Origin: Panorpa germanica
Lineage: Eukaryota > Arthropoda > Insecta > Mecoptera > Panorpidae
Length of the DNA: 64,000 bases
Direction of reading: 5' to 3'
NCBI GenBank assembly: GCA_963678705.1
Contig: OY783216.1
Coordinates: forward strand, 5,332,001 to 5,396,000
Shown here: one piece after another, positions 1 to 11,256 of the stretch
Layout of the letters: each line of letters starts with the position of its first letter
How positions within the stretch are numbered: position 1 is the stretch's first letter
Made by a program: the position numbers and the translations under genes
Notes under the pieces: model-generated
Seen by the model: the letters and a program-made list of their open reading frames with translations, nothing else
What the model was told of the DNA's origin: nothing
The model's database searches: none

Positions 1-83
1 GGGCAAATGACCCGACTGGTAACGTATTGACAAAATATTGAAAAGGTACTGAAAGTGACTGCCATGAACTGTTGTTCCTTTCT

Positions 84-295
84 TTTTAAATATTTATTTG
101 AGTATTTTATTTATTAATAATATTCACTTTCGATAGTTATTAGCACTTTAAACAATATATACATTTATAAACATTTACAATACCAAATTCATAATTTATA
201 GATACGAGTATGTGTATTTAAAATCAATAAGTCAATAAGATTTTCTCTGCTTATAGTCTTTAGGCATATTACAATTTTGTTTGTGCGATAAGTAC
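84..295 (-). mobile_element. Family S non-LTR retrotransposon 3' end (copy S1)
   Basis: The 3' untranslated end of a non-LTR retroelement lies on the minus strand. It starts with the T-rich complement of a poly(A)-like tail (TTTTTAAATATTTATTTGAG) and shares the block TTAGCACTT..AACAATATATACATTTATAAACATTTACAA with copies near 13.6, 30.2 and 60.5 kb. The high-coordinate side ends where MITE A1 begins, in the segment that in other copies encodes the last residues of the protein. The copy is 5'-truncated and not functional. Confidence 0.6.
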
Positions 296-507
296 AGTTC
301 AAATTACGAGAGTTCGGCGGCGACTCATACTTAAAACAAGTTATGGGATATAAACTGCCGATATAACTAAAAAGCACTGCCTCACTATATATCTATAATG
401 TATATAGAAACGAATAAAATAACATTCATTATCGTATTATAGATTTATATCGCTCTTATAACCTCTTTTAAGTATAAGTCACCGCCGAATTATCGTAATT
501 TGGACTT
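296..507. mobile_element. MITE family A, copy A1
   Basis: This is a palindromic-ended element of about 210 bp. The left end reads AAATTACGAGAGTTCGGCGG and continues into TGACTCATACTTAAAA. The right end is its imperfect reverse complement (TTTTAAGTATAAGTCACCGC, then CGAATTATCGTAATTT). Five more copies lie in the window. No coding capacity. TA dinucleotides at the ends of other copies suggest Tc1/mariner-type mobilisation, which is an inference. Confidence 0.8.
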
Positions 508-1501
508 GTTAATACCTTACAGATTTTCAGAAAACGAGGAATGTTCATAAGTTTCCGTGTTTGAAGTTCAACGGAGTCATAAACGTCAAATCTACTAGGT
601 GACGAGAATTTTTAATTTAAAATGATCTGGAAGGACAGTACTGGAGATTAGATTTTTGTTTTTGGAAGAGAAATCGTGTTTACAAGCAAACAGAGAGAAC
701 GTTAGCATCATTGTCTTATAGTAGTTGTGTCCCAACACAAGACATAAGACAAGACAGTCATGCCGAAAATGTGCGGCCGCTCCATCAAGAATAAAATTAA
801 TACCGTTTTAAATTGGTCTCCTTTAAAATTTACTGTAGCATTAAAGTTTACAAATTATTAAAATGTAATTATACTTAGACTTAAGGTCATGAAAGAGAAA
901 CATAACTCAGTATTAAAACCCTCTATAAATTTTTCATGTTCTTATCATTTCTTTTCAGTCTTAAGCTTACATCGCTTAGTTTCTTTGTCCTCTATATATG
1001 TAACAAGCTGGTTTTTGAATTCAATGTTTAAAATGTCTTTGACAAGAATTGTCGAAGCATGTTTACTACGGTGCATATATAAGTACAAAGTAAAAACGTC
1101 GGTACTAGTGAAGTACCCGGCTTCACCCGAGTTTCAAATGATCTAGATATTAATATTTCATTCAGGGTTGCCTGATTTAAACTTAAGTCTCGCGAAACAA
1201 AAATAAAAAACACAAATTTTTTTTTAGGTTTCACGCAATATAAATTGATTCGAGGCTCTTCGAATTACGGACTCTAGAAATTTTTCTTACTCGTTTATTG
1301 GTTAATTTGATCTTTTGCGGTATATTTAAATGTTTATGCGGGACAATTCCAGGACGTCTGGCATCTCTGATTTCACTGCAGTAACACTTTGTATTAATTT
1401 AGTCACGGTTTTCAAGATATCGGAGTCTGTTGACACTCTCTCTTATAATCAAACACTTTTATTAGTAAACTATATGATAAATAAAATTTCTGAGTCTAAA
1501 A
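508..1501. other. AT-rich sequence without recognised features
   Basis: Short open frames only (the longest about 85 codons). No recognisable protein motif, repeat family or RNA gene was seen. Confidence 0.5.
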
Positions 1502-2024
1502 TATCATTCCCACTCACTGCTATAATTTTATTTTGTATTTTGTATTTAATTTAAATTGTTTAGCATATGGCAGTACGCGTAGTCATTCACAGTACCATTT
1601 TTAATTTAATTAATTTTTTAAATTTTCTTAGTTTTTTTAGTACTTTACACAGTCCAATGTTTTAAATTAGAAATATTAAATTATAAAAACTATATTATAT
1701 TATAACCTCCAAAATGTGACAATCTGTTAAAATGCAGTAGAATTCATTTTTAAAAGAAGTTTAATGTCAGTTTTTGAAAAATATAGAAGAGAAAACAATT
1801 TCTATTACTAATTGTTATTAAAAAGAGTAATTTTAATTATTCTACATTCAATTTTGTCCAACTGTCAAACTGTCAAAATTTATATTATTAAAGACACATG
1901 CGCACCAACTAAATTAACTAAACTCAAAATAAAACACGAATGTGACTAGGAATGCCTATTCTGAAAACCTGATATTAGATAAAAACAGTAAATTAAATAT
2001 CAAAACAGTGAGTGGGAATGATGC
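1502..2024 (+). mobile_element. MITE family B, copy B1 (full length)
   Basis: A non-coding element of about 520 bp. It is bounded by TCATTCCCACTCACTG on the left and CAGTGAGTGGGAATGA on the right, a perfect 16-bp terminal inverted repeat. Internal landmarks shared with other copies are TTTAGCATATGGCAGTACGC, CCTCCAAAATGTGACAATCT and AAAACAGTAAATTAAATATC. Orientation is set arbitrarily to agree with the copies at 33.6 and 44.8 kb. Confidence 0.85.
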
Positions 2025-2951
2025 TAAATACATTTATCATTTGATGCGTTTTAAATAAATAAAAGCTAATTTTATAAAAGAGAATTTCTATTTATTTGGT
2101 TCCCGAAACAGTTTGTCGATCCTTGGCAGTGAACGTGTTATTGTAACCAGTACTTGTTTTGTTTTAAACTTCGATTAAAAACCTGGACTGGAGCACCTGC
2201 ACTTCTTTCTGTTCACATTCTTTTTTAAATATTTATTATACTATTCATGTGTTTTATAAAATACATTGATGCAGCGAGAAAGACAGCTTAGTGGCGCGTG
2301 CCTCTAGTCTAATTGGTGCAATAAATAACCCCACATTGCCTCCTTCTAAGTTACTCAGTTCGCCGTTGCATTAGCAAGCGTTTAAAGTGAACAGGACTAA
2401 TGGAGTGAGTATGGCTGCATATTAATTAGGTGTATCCAATAATTTAACGCTAGCGATCGTTAACTAAAACTGTTCTTAAATATTGTAACTTTGTAATTTG
2501 ATTTATTATTGGTTAGGTTTTATAGCTTTAATCTACCACTATTTATAGTTGAAATTACATATATAAGCTTGTACCACTTGTAAACATTTTTTTGGCTTTA
2601 AGTAGACTCACCGTATGCCACTTTCAACATTTCAAGTGTTTTGGAGCACTTGATTCTATTTTTCACACAACATTTAATGTAAACTCTTTGATCTATGTTT
2701 TTCGACAGCAGAAAATCGCCGAACACTTCTAACTTTTATGCCTCTCACAAACAAACTAAATGTGCTATATAGCTAAAACTGTGAACATATATTCGAGACG
2801 GGTGTACCAACATAACAAAATAAAAAAATCGATAATCGAATGTACGTAGCCCGCGAAATTTGAAAATTCACCTTACTTTTTGAACAGAGCTCGTATTTTT
2901 ATTATTATGCCGGCAGCCCACGCTCGCAGTGACAGGCTACTTTGTCTTCTT
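2025..2951. other. AT-rich sequence without recognised features
   Basis: Nothing assignable was seen. A GC-richer patch lies near 2275-2400 but has no motif I recognise. Confidence 0.4.
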
Positions 2952-3126
2952 TTAATATTTTTAATTTACAACATTGGACCTTGTAAGGTTATAAAAAAAC
3001 TAAGAAAACTTTAAAAATAAATTAAATTAAAAATGGTACTGTGAATGACTACGCGTATTGCCATATGCTAAACAATTTAAATTAAATATAAAATTAAATT
3101 AAAGCAGTGAATGGAAATGATACTTT
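2952..3126 (-). mobile_element. MITE family B, truncated copy B2
   Basis: The left part of family B is present in reverse. TTTAAATTGTTTAGCATATG and the terminal ATTCACTGCTTTAATTTAAT appear as complements, and the outer end is a decayed TIR (AGTGAATGGAAATGATACTT). The rest of the element is missing. Confidence 0.75.
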
Positions 3127-3816
3127 ATGGTAACACGTATTCGAATTCGCTGCGTATAGTACAAAGTTAACAGGATGTTAAACACCGGTGAACAAAATTC
3201 ATTTAATTTAATTGAAATGACACAGTGGAATTTATTAAGAATTTCATTAAAATGATGAGCTACAAGTCTAAGGCAATTATCGTGACACAACAACAATGCC
3301 AAGTAAAGTGACATGTTGTGTAAAAAAAATTACAAACATTTAAAAAGTTCTCATTATGGCTGTTTATAAGGACAAGAAAACTTATGTTTAAAATGTCGTA
3401 AATGTATAAATAATATTAATTTGTTGAAATAAAAATGTTATGTACAATTCAACATAAGCAGGTGATTATTGTTACATATGTTGATAAGAATTGATCTTAA
3501 TAGGTAATTTGTGTGACAACACAGGCGAGGCGAGACGGGCGAGAGCATGTGACCGCTCTGTCTTCGGGTAACGATCCTCGGACTAGAGTTGTATTTTCTG
3601 TCCGACTCCGGTACATAACTAGGATAAGGATTTATTGCAAATAAGGCTTAGAAATTAGCTTGGTTTGAGATTAACTCTACAAGATATATTCGACTAAGGC
3701 TTGCCCGGTAAAATACTTGTAAGGCAACTGCGTTACATTCTCTATCCAGACGTGAGGCATGCCTGACAAGTAAATATCATTTACTAGCCTTAACCAACTG
3801 CCATGTGGTATATGGA
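3127..3816. other. Sequence without recognised features
   Basis: Contains a GC-richer patch at 3520-3610 with GGCGAGGCGAGACGGGCGAG, which echoes the GGCGAGA-rich MITE at 14.1 kb. No coding region was recognised. Confidence 0.35.
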
Positions 3817-4040
3817 GTAAACTCAACACCACCTAGATACAAGGCCTAACAACGAATTTATGACGTCACGCATTGTAGTCCGGATATACAACCAAAAGAT
3901 ATTGTATGTATCAATATCCATATAAAAGTGAACTACAGGGTAGACTAGTTTGGCAGACTACAGTAGACTACAATGCGTGACGTCACATAATCTTTGACAA
4001 AACACTGTTATGCTTTATATCTAGGTGGTGTTGGTAAACT
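3817..4040. mobile_element. Palindromic transposon-like element with 7-bp flanking duplication
   Basis: The element core is 3824-4033. It begins CAACACCACCTAGATA and ends TATCTAGGTGGTGTTG, and is flanked on both sides by GTAAACT (3817-3823 and 4034-4040), which looks like a target-site duplication. Near the centre both arms carry TGACGTCACGCATTGTAGTC in inverted orientation, each with a full CRE palindrome TGACGTCA. No coding sequence. A 7-bp duplication does not point to one superfamily. Confidence 0.75.
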
Positions 4041-4084
4041 ACCCTATTGTTTTATTTGAAAATAAAACATATCCAGATTATCAT

Positions 4085-4370
4085 TATAATGTTTTGTGCC
4101 ATTATGCAGTCATTTTCCGCCTTAAATCATTAAATTACATATCGTTGTGATTAATTATATTTCACTTTTGTTCCTTATTCTATCTCCTCATTCTCTCTCC
4201 ATCCAAAAAAAATTTAAAACTAAAACCTACTGCTTTTGTCGTTCTGACTCTTTCCCTCCCTTTTCTACCCTGCCATTTCTTCTCTTTCCACGCCCCTTCT
4301 CTCTATCCACCCCTTTGCTTCTCTAGCTCCCTTCAATAACTGCACAAACTTCTTTTCATAAATAAAACAA
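4085..4370 (-). mobile_element. Family R non-LTR retrotransposon 3' end (copy R1)
   Basis: Read on the minus strand this gives a decayed form of the R-family C-terminus (KKFVQLLKGAREAKGWIE), then purine-rich sequence and the 3' tail motif TGATTTAAGGCGGAAAATG. It matches the copies at 38.3 and 57.5 kb. It is 5'-truncated and interrupted by stops. Confidence 0.65.
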
Positions 4371-5695
4371 ATCTAAATAATTTAATCAATCAATTTTTAG
4401 AACCAAAACTAATTTTGTTTCATTATTTAATTTGTATTATTTTAATTCAATTTAATTTTAACTTTAAGATTTTTCTAAAAACTGAATCGCAATAATAAAA
4501 GCTGAAAAATCGAATATCTCAGAGATGCTACGGCCACCTGATTCTAAGGTTGGCCCTGCCTAAATTAAACCGCTTAAAACATTATATACTGTCACATTAA
4601 AAACTTGCTTTTATTTTAAGTTTAGTCGTACAGGTGAACGCGAATATTTATATATGATTGACATTAAATTAAGTTTATATCTTTATAAAGCTGATTAGCA
4701 TATGAAATGCTGCATGCGGCCAGTAACACCGTCAGCCCGTCAGCTGACGTGGTGGTCCAAAAAGACAGTTGCTATTTCTGTGTGATAATAAAATTATAAA
4801 AACTAACGACGAAATAAACAACCTCTTAAATATTACTTACATATAAAAATATTGTCGTAAATTTATTTTTAGGTTATGATGATATGTTCATTAGTTAGCG
4901 ATCTACCTGACATCTACTGGTTTAACCGATACTACATATCGTTATGTCACTTTTTATAGGTTATGTCCTTGAGACAGAAGAGTATTATGTTAAACACTTC
5001 ATTTATTTTTATGTTTTACGAAAGTCAGATAATATTATTATTATATCATGATTTCAAACAATCTGTCGCACGAATGTGCAAATGCGCAAGTACACGCCGC
5101 ATGCGGGAATTTTAAAAATATATAGTCGAATGAAAAATACTTTTAATGGATCATATAATCGGAAGACCTCTTAGCGACAATTTGTGGTGTGCCCATTAGA
5201 ATTTATTGGGTACACTTTAATACATTTGCAAACGGTGTAAATGAACAAGCTTGCGATTTCAAATCTCATTTATATGAAAAATACTAATACACCTTTTTTT
5301 TTTAAATTTAAAATAATAATGAAATGAAAAACATTTTCCAACGATTTTATAGTTACTTTAAAACGCATCTAACCGTATTTAGAAAAGAATAAATTAAGAA
5401 TAAATTACAAGTTATTAACACAAACACACAGACTGCGTTTATTACATTTATAATAATTACTATTATGTAAATATTTTAAATTAATTAAAACTGTTGATTA
5501 ACTTATTCATCATAATTATAATTACTATTTATTAATTATCTTTATTTAATAAATATACGGAAATATTACTGAGAACAGGTAGTATAGTGCACCTCTCCTT
5601 AAACGGTGGGTCGTGATGGCATTGTTTATTTAAGTTCTGTGCAACATTTTTTATATTGACAATACAGTGGCCGAGAGAGTCAGGTAGTATAGTAT
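4371..5695. other. AT-rich sequence without recognised features
   Basis: No open frame of note and no repeat family was recognised. A GC-richer patch at 4700-4760 (GTCAGCCCGTCAGCTGACG) is unexplained. Confidence 0.4.
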
Positions 5696-5934
5696 ACTAC
5701 TAAGAACGTATGTGTATGTTAAGAACTTGCTAGTTTGAAAACAGGGCTCTTTTACAGGTGTAAAAGGTACGCATGGCGAAAGTTATGATTCACGGAAGAA
5801 GTCTGGCAATAGTGATTATTGGTTTTTAACAATATTCTGTAAAACATATATAAAAACTAGGTTTTTACATACCTTTTTCACCTGCTATCTAGGCCCGCTT
5901 TCAAGCTAGCAAGTGCTCATACGTTCTTAACTAC
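5696..5934. mobile_element. Foldback/TIR element with 5-bp flanking duplication
   Basis: The 229-bp core (5701-5929) starts TAAGAACGTATG and ends CATACGTTCTTA. The inverted similarity continues inward: ACTTGCTAGTTTGAAAACAG on the left is the complement of a segment containing TTTCAAGCTAGCAAGT on the right. Both flanks read ACTAC, a likely target-site duplication. Non-coding. Confidence 0.7.
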
Positions 5935-6192
5935 ATATTACTCTATTTATTCTCAAATTTTCAGTTTTGCTAAAACGACGTAGTTCCCACAAAACATTTG
6001 GATACACATACTATATTCAAGTAGATTGTACTTGTACTTGTATTTGTACAATGTACATACATACATGTACATTGCATATCCTACTGTATATGCTGTTGTG
6101 ACGTAAAACCTACTATGTATGTCATATGTATGTGCAAATGCAAAGGTATTTGTGCATATTTAAACATTGCTGCATGTACATAATATGTACTA

Positions 6193-6407
6193 TGGTTGAA
6201 GTTACGAGAGTTCGGCGGTGACTCATACTTAAAACAAGTTGTGGAGTATAAACTGCTGATATAACTAAAAAGCACTGACTCATTTATTTTTCTATAATGT
6301 ATATAGAAACGAATAAGACAAAAATCATTATCGTATTATAAATTTATACCGCTCTTATAACCTCTTTTAAGTATAAGTCACCGCCGATCTATCGTGTTTT
6401 TGACTAT
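6193..6407. mobile_element. MITE family A, copy A2
   Basis: Ends TGGTTGAAGTTACGAGAG and CGTGTTTTTGACTA, with TA on each side. The interior is closely similar to copies A3 and A4 (CTATAATGTATATAGAAACG). Confidence 0.85.
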
Positions 6408-7569
6408 ATCATGTATATTTATTTCATGTATATGCAATATATATACAGGATATTATTTTCACATTATGAAGCATATATGAATATACAGAGAATATGCAAT
6501 ATTATGTAGGTATTAGAACGTCATCGTCAGTGATAGCCAGAGATGTCAAAAAACATTCTCCGCGTTTGTGTTCTTTTTTATCACTCTTAACTTGTCATGT
6601 TTGTCACCTTTCTCGATGTCTAGCAATAGAGGGTGAGGGGGGGGGGTTAAGAGAGGGCGGTACAGTTTTACAAGCCTCAAGGCTTCCTGTCATAACAAGC
6701 TACTTCATTTTACCTTGTAATTATCTTCAATTTGTACATTTGAAGTATCTAATTAAATTGTTACTTCCAAATAAATGATAAATCTTTAATTATTTGTAAA
6801 GGAAGTTGTGTTCATTTGTTCTCAAGAAATCTGAGAAATCTGTGATGATATAATAAGACATTTCTTTTTACACAGTCTATTAATTCTATTTTTCTAGTAC
6901 TAATTATAGAAATACAATATTTGTGTAACGGTGACAAATATTCATTCAATGATCGCTGATTTTTCAGATAGTTTATGTAATATATCATACACTAAGTGAA
7001 GAAATATCGAGGTTCGTTAAGAAAACTCGTTAATTGTATGCAAGACTGTATTAAACCATTAGAAGAGAATCTGCCAGCCATGAGAGTGGTGAAAGAGCTC
7101 AGTTAGAAACCAAATGACCAATAATTATCTTAAAATTTTTATTACAACGAAAAATACAATTAAAATGATATTTAATTAATACTTAAGAATTTATTAGTTA
7201 AAGATTTGTTATTCTGATAAAGTTACGAAGAGTCCAGTTCACTAAATGAAGTTGAAATGACAGCCGATCAGTTGAACCTGGATCAGGTGAACTTTGATCA
7301 AGAATCGATGTCAGAAAACCAGTGGTTCGTTCTCTGTTTATAGTTTAAACATGTTTTTGCAAAATATATATATAATTTTAATACTTTATTTTTACAAAAT
7401 GATATAGTTAAACAACTAAATATATTTAATTACGGTCCAATTTAGTTTTAAAATTCTGAACGCGTGCTCCAGTTGACGCAATGTGCAAAGTTAAAGGATA
7501 AGAACGTATTCCAAAATTACTGTCATCGAAGAGTACCAAACAAGTTTGCGAATAGATCTAGATTCTGAA
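6408..7569. other. Sequence without recognised features
   Basis: A 94-codon open frame at 6494-6778 contains no motif I recognise and includes a run of G (6632-6645). It is unlikely to be a gene. No repeat family was recognised in the rest. Confidence 0.4.
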
Positions 7570-8120
7570 GAAAACATAAAATGTATAGACATATTTTCTA
7601 TAATACCACAACTAAGTATAGATACACTTATCTAGTAGCTTACATTTCAATAATTACACGGTGTGTTAAATATTGCTCCAATGAATAATTCTACATGATT
7701 AGGTTACTAGGTCCGAGGGTAGAGTCCTGCGAAGTCTTCGAACATCATTACTATCAAGCAACATTTGCGTCACGGCGATGTTTTCGTGGTTACGAAATCT
7801 TAACTCGTGCTTCGCTGCTATAGATTTGATTTCTTCTCCGACTGTGTTAATCTTCAGGTCTCTATGTATGTCGTCATTGCGGATATACCACGATGCATTA
7901 ACTATTCCGCGCAGAACTTTATTTTGGTACATTTGGATTTCTTGTTACGTTGGATTTCTTGGTGCACACTATACGTCCACACTCGCTTTAGCACTTGTTT
8001 ATATATAAGCAGCTTATTTTCAATGTTTAGTTCAGATTGTCGTCCAATTAGCCAATACATATTCCTGTATTTTATGTTCAGTTCTTTTTTTAAATTTGGC
8101 AGTAATGTAGGCCGATGTTA
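7570..8120 (-). mobile_element. Jockey-type non-LTR retrotransposon 3' end (copy 1)
   Basis: Two reading frames on the minus strand together give the C-terminal part of a jockey-like reverse transcriptase. About 8092-7960 reads KYRNMYWLIGRQSELNIENK and then LLIYKQVLKRVWTY, the usual segment after the RT palm. A frame change follows, and 7932-7699 reads NKVLRGIVNASWYIRNDDIH with the RDL.INTV, HENIAVTQMLLDSNDVRRL and PSDLVT tail. The 3' untranslated part continues to about 7570 (GGTTACTAGGTCCGAG, CAATAATTACACGGTG). Full-length elements encode an ORF1 and an endonuclease-RT of about 900 residues. Only the extreme C-terminus is left here, with a frameshift. Confidence 0.85.
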
Positions 8121-8596
8121 AATAAATAAAATAAAATCTGAGAGTACATGCTACGGGAAGACTCCCATTGCGTACAAAACTGTTAAACAATTATGTCTAC
8201 TGGTAACAATATAAAATAGGCTTATGTGCTTGTTTTTTAAGGTAGAATGAATAAGAATTCGGCATTGCCTTATACATTGCCAGACAAATAGCACTGAAAC
8301 AGTTGCTGGTTTCAATTCGTTAAATCAATTACAAAGATATTTATCATTTTAAAACAAGCAATTAAAATCAGAGCGTCATTTCAGCCAGCAGACTGCATTT
8401 AGCTCAGCGCGGCTGATAAGTCCATGTCCTACTAAACCACGACATGGGTCTGTTTAGGTAATATTTCTAATTTATCTTAATTGCGGAAGCATTAATCTTT
8501 GCCGAATTACATGGAAATAAAATTATGCATCTGCCTGATTGATTCAGATATTTGTATCAATCTAATTTTTATTGTGCTGTACAGCAATGTTAAGTT
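8121..8596. other. Sequence without recognised features
   Basis: No coding region was recognised. A small hairpin-forming segment occurs near 8431-8451 (CCATGTCCT...CGACATGG). Confidence 0.35.
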
Positions 8597-8910
8597 GCTC
8601 ATTCCCACTCACTGTTTTGATATTTATTTCACGATTTCATTTAATATTTTAATCTAGATTTCAGGTTTACGGAAAAGGCATTCCTTGTCACATTCGTCTT
8701 TTAATTTGAGTTTAGTTAATTTACTTGGTGCACATGCGTCGTTAGTAATATAAATTTTGTCAGTTCGACAGTTGGATAAAATTTACAATAACAATTAATA
8801 ATAGAAATTATTATTACTTTTTTATTTTTGACAAAGTGACATTGAATTAATTAAAAAAATAAATCCTACTACATTTTGACAGATGATCATATTTTAGTGG
8901 CTATAATATA
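8597..8910 (-). mobile_element. MITE family B, truncated copy B3
   Basis: The right half of family B in reverse orientation, starting GCTCATTCCCACTCACTG. It carries the internal landmarks GCACATGCGTCGTTAGTAAT and AAATCCTACTACATTTTGAC. It stops exactly where B4 begins. Confidence 0.75.
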
Positions 8911-9406
8911 AAGCCTTATTCTCACTCACTGTTTTGATATTTAATTTACTGTTTTTATTTAATATTGTAGTTTTCAGATTTTCATTTAAGCATTCCTTGT
9001 CACATTCGTGTTTTAATTTAAGTTTAGTTAATTTAGTTGGTGCGTATGCATCGTTAGTAATATAAATTTTGACAGTTCGACAAAATTGTATGTGAAATAA
9101 TTAAAATTACTATTTTTAATAACAATTAGTAATAGAAATTGTTTTCACTTCTATATTTTTTAAAAACTAATTAAACTTCTTTTAAAAGTAAATCCTAATG
9201 CGTTTTGACAGATTGTCACATTTTGGAGGTTATAATATAATACAGCATTTCTTAATTTAATATTTTTCTCTATAAGGTTCTAAAAAAACTAAAAAAATAA
9301 ATTAAATTAAAAATGGTACTGTGAATGACTACGCGTATTGCCATATGCTAAACAATTTAAATTAAATACAAAATTAAATTAAAGCAGTGAGTGGGAATGA
9401 TATTTT
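8911..9406 (-). mobile_element. MITE family B, copy B4 (near full length)
   Basis: A reverse-orientation copy bounded by CTTATTCTCACTCACTG and CAGTGAGTGGGAATGATA. It abuts B3 in the same orientation with no intervening sequence. Confidence 0.85.
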
Positions 9407-9535
9407 ATGCTTTTACTTATGATGATGGTCACTGAAATATAAACCGCTTACAGATTTATTAAAATGCCTTGTTTTTCTATTTAAGTAATATTTAAAAACC
9501 TTCAGGGTGTTCCTAATATTTTATAAGGATGTAGG

Positions 9536-9744
9536 AAGTTACGAGAGTTCGGCGGTGACTCATACTTAAAACAAGTTGTGGGGTATAAACTGCTGATATA
9601 ACGAAATAGCACTGACTCATTTATTTTTCTATAATGTATATAGAAACGAATAAGACAAAATTCATTATCGTATTATAAATTTATACCCCTCTTATAACCT
9701 CTTTTAAGTATAAGTCACCGCCGATCTATCGTGATTTTGACTAT
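9536..9744. mobile_element. MITE family A, copy A3
   Basis: Starts AAGTTACGAGAGTTCGGCGG and ends CGTGATTTTGACTATA. The interior is nearly the same as in A2. Confidence 0.85.
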
Positions 9745-10640
9745 AAATAGAATTATTGTATATTAGGTAAAATTTTTACATAACAGGTAACCTTCGTAAC
9801 GTTAGATAAACGTTAAATAAACGTAATTGCATTTAGCGGGCATTAATGTTAGCAAATTACTTCAATATTCACACATATTTTAATCAAAAATTACGTGAAA
9901 ATTTTATTAAATTACATAAATTTAAGATTCTAGATACCGAAATCTATATCCGAGATCACCACAATCTGTATCAGATGTAAACCATCACCCTTTGGCCCTT
10001 AGTCCGTGTGTGTCCGCCCGTTAATAGCGTTTTCACATGAAGAAAACACGTTCGCTGCAATCAACTTCCTGAAACAGTCCAAACAGCACATAAAGCTTGT
10101 TCTACACACGCAAAAAGCTCCCCCCAAGTTCCGAACCATGTTTGATATCGATTGAAATGATAACTTATAAACACAAAATAATAGCTTGAACAACATGTGT
10201 TGTATTCGTACATATTTCATAATTAAAATTAATTATTATTTTGTATTAAATATTATTTATACAATTGAGTGTACACGTAGGTAATATTAATTTAATGATT
10301 ATTAATCAAATATTAAGAATTCTAGTCACGTAAGATGGCCGTAAGGTGAGAGATACTCGTACATCACAGGTTGAATCTAAATTGTATAAGAAATGTTTGG
10401 TATCAAAAGTATCTGGATATAATTGCATGTTTATTCTGTATATGCGTTTACACCTGACTCCGATACTGGTGTCTTTTGTGGCGTGTATTGGCAAAGACAT
10501 TCATCAATATTTATCAATTTGATCTGATTTAGTAGCTGATTTGAATTGCAAGTTTTTCATGAGCCGATAACTTCATAATTCATGTATGAATTCCTTGCCA
10601 GTGTTAAAATTAATATTAATCTTATTCTATTCTATACAAT
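9745..10640. other. Unassigned sequence with a cysteine-rich minus-strand open frame
   Basis: A 73-codon minus-strand frame (9999-10220) encodes a Cys-rich stretch (FCVCRTSFMCCLDCFRKLI). The patch at 9990-10150 is GC-richer than its surroundings. I do not recognise the protein, and no splice context was established. It could be a decayed exon, an unrecognised repeat or chance. Confidence 0.25.
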
Positions 10641-10705
10641 AAAGTATCATTCCTACTCACTGCTTTAATTTAATTTATTTTTCAAGTTTTCTTAGTTTTT
10701 TTAAG
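10641..10705 (+). mobile_element. MITE family B, terminal fragment B5
   Basis: The left terminus (AAAGTATCATTCCTACTCAC) is joined directly to TTAATTTATTTTTCAAGTTT, which lies about 100 bp further in within full copies. The fragment is therefore internally deleted and truncated. Confidence 0.65.
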
Positions 10706-10856
10706 GCTGCACAATAATAATATCTGTGCGGCTTTTAAGTGATTCATTCAATGCATTACAGAGTTATGGGTTTATTTCAGCGCTATTGTTTTTAGCAGTG
10801 CAGCCTTAGCCTAAGAAAGATGCGTTTGTTTTTAGAATGTAGTAAAGGATATGTGA

Positions 10857-11256
10857 AGAGGCTAAATATCGAGGCTAAGCATTTACTGGCTTATTGGGCG
10901 TATTTATCCAATAGCAGCTAATTATTGATTTACAAGACAATACTGAAACCTGTCAGGACTTACGACATAAAACTCTGTAAAACAACTAGCGTTTCGAACA
11001 TAGAATACTAGAAAGGTTTCAGTCTAAGACAGTAAGGACCATTATGGATATCCCGTGGTACATAAGCAACAAATTCATCAACCATGATTTCGGCATTACA
11101 ACTGTGAAAGTAGAAATTAACAAATTCAGCCAAAGATACCAGCAGCGACTAAACAATCATCCAAACTATCTAGCTGTGAATCTACTAGATAAACATACGT
11201 CTGACTTTAAAAGACTCAAAAGACATAGTGTGTTAAAGCTACCACAACGTTTTTAA
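10857..11256 (+). mobile_element. Jockey-type retrotransposon 3' coding end, second family (copy 2)
   Basis: The plus-strand reading gives NIEAKHLLAYWAYLSNSS, a stop, then LLIYKTILKPVRTYDIKLCK and SVSNIE. After a one-base frame change it continues RFQSKTVRTIMDIPWYISNK, then YQQRLNNHP, LAVNLLDKH and FKRLKRHSVLKLPQRF before a stop at 11256. This is the standard C-terminus of jockey-clade reverse transcriptases (LKP.WTYG.., FQSK.LR.I..APWY, HPN.LAVNLLD). It belongs to a different subfamily from the copies at 7.6, 28.4 and 63.4 kb. At least one stop and one frameshift make it a pseudogene. Confidence 0.85.

Noticed and set aside
189-377. Minus-strand frame matching another at 6081-6275 in its first residues (MLFSYI.SLY)
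   Set aside because: The shared residues come from MITE family A sequence present in both places, not from a conserved protein.
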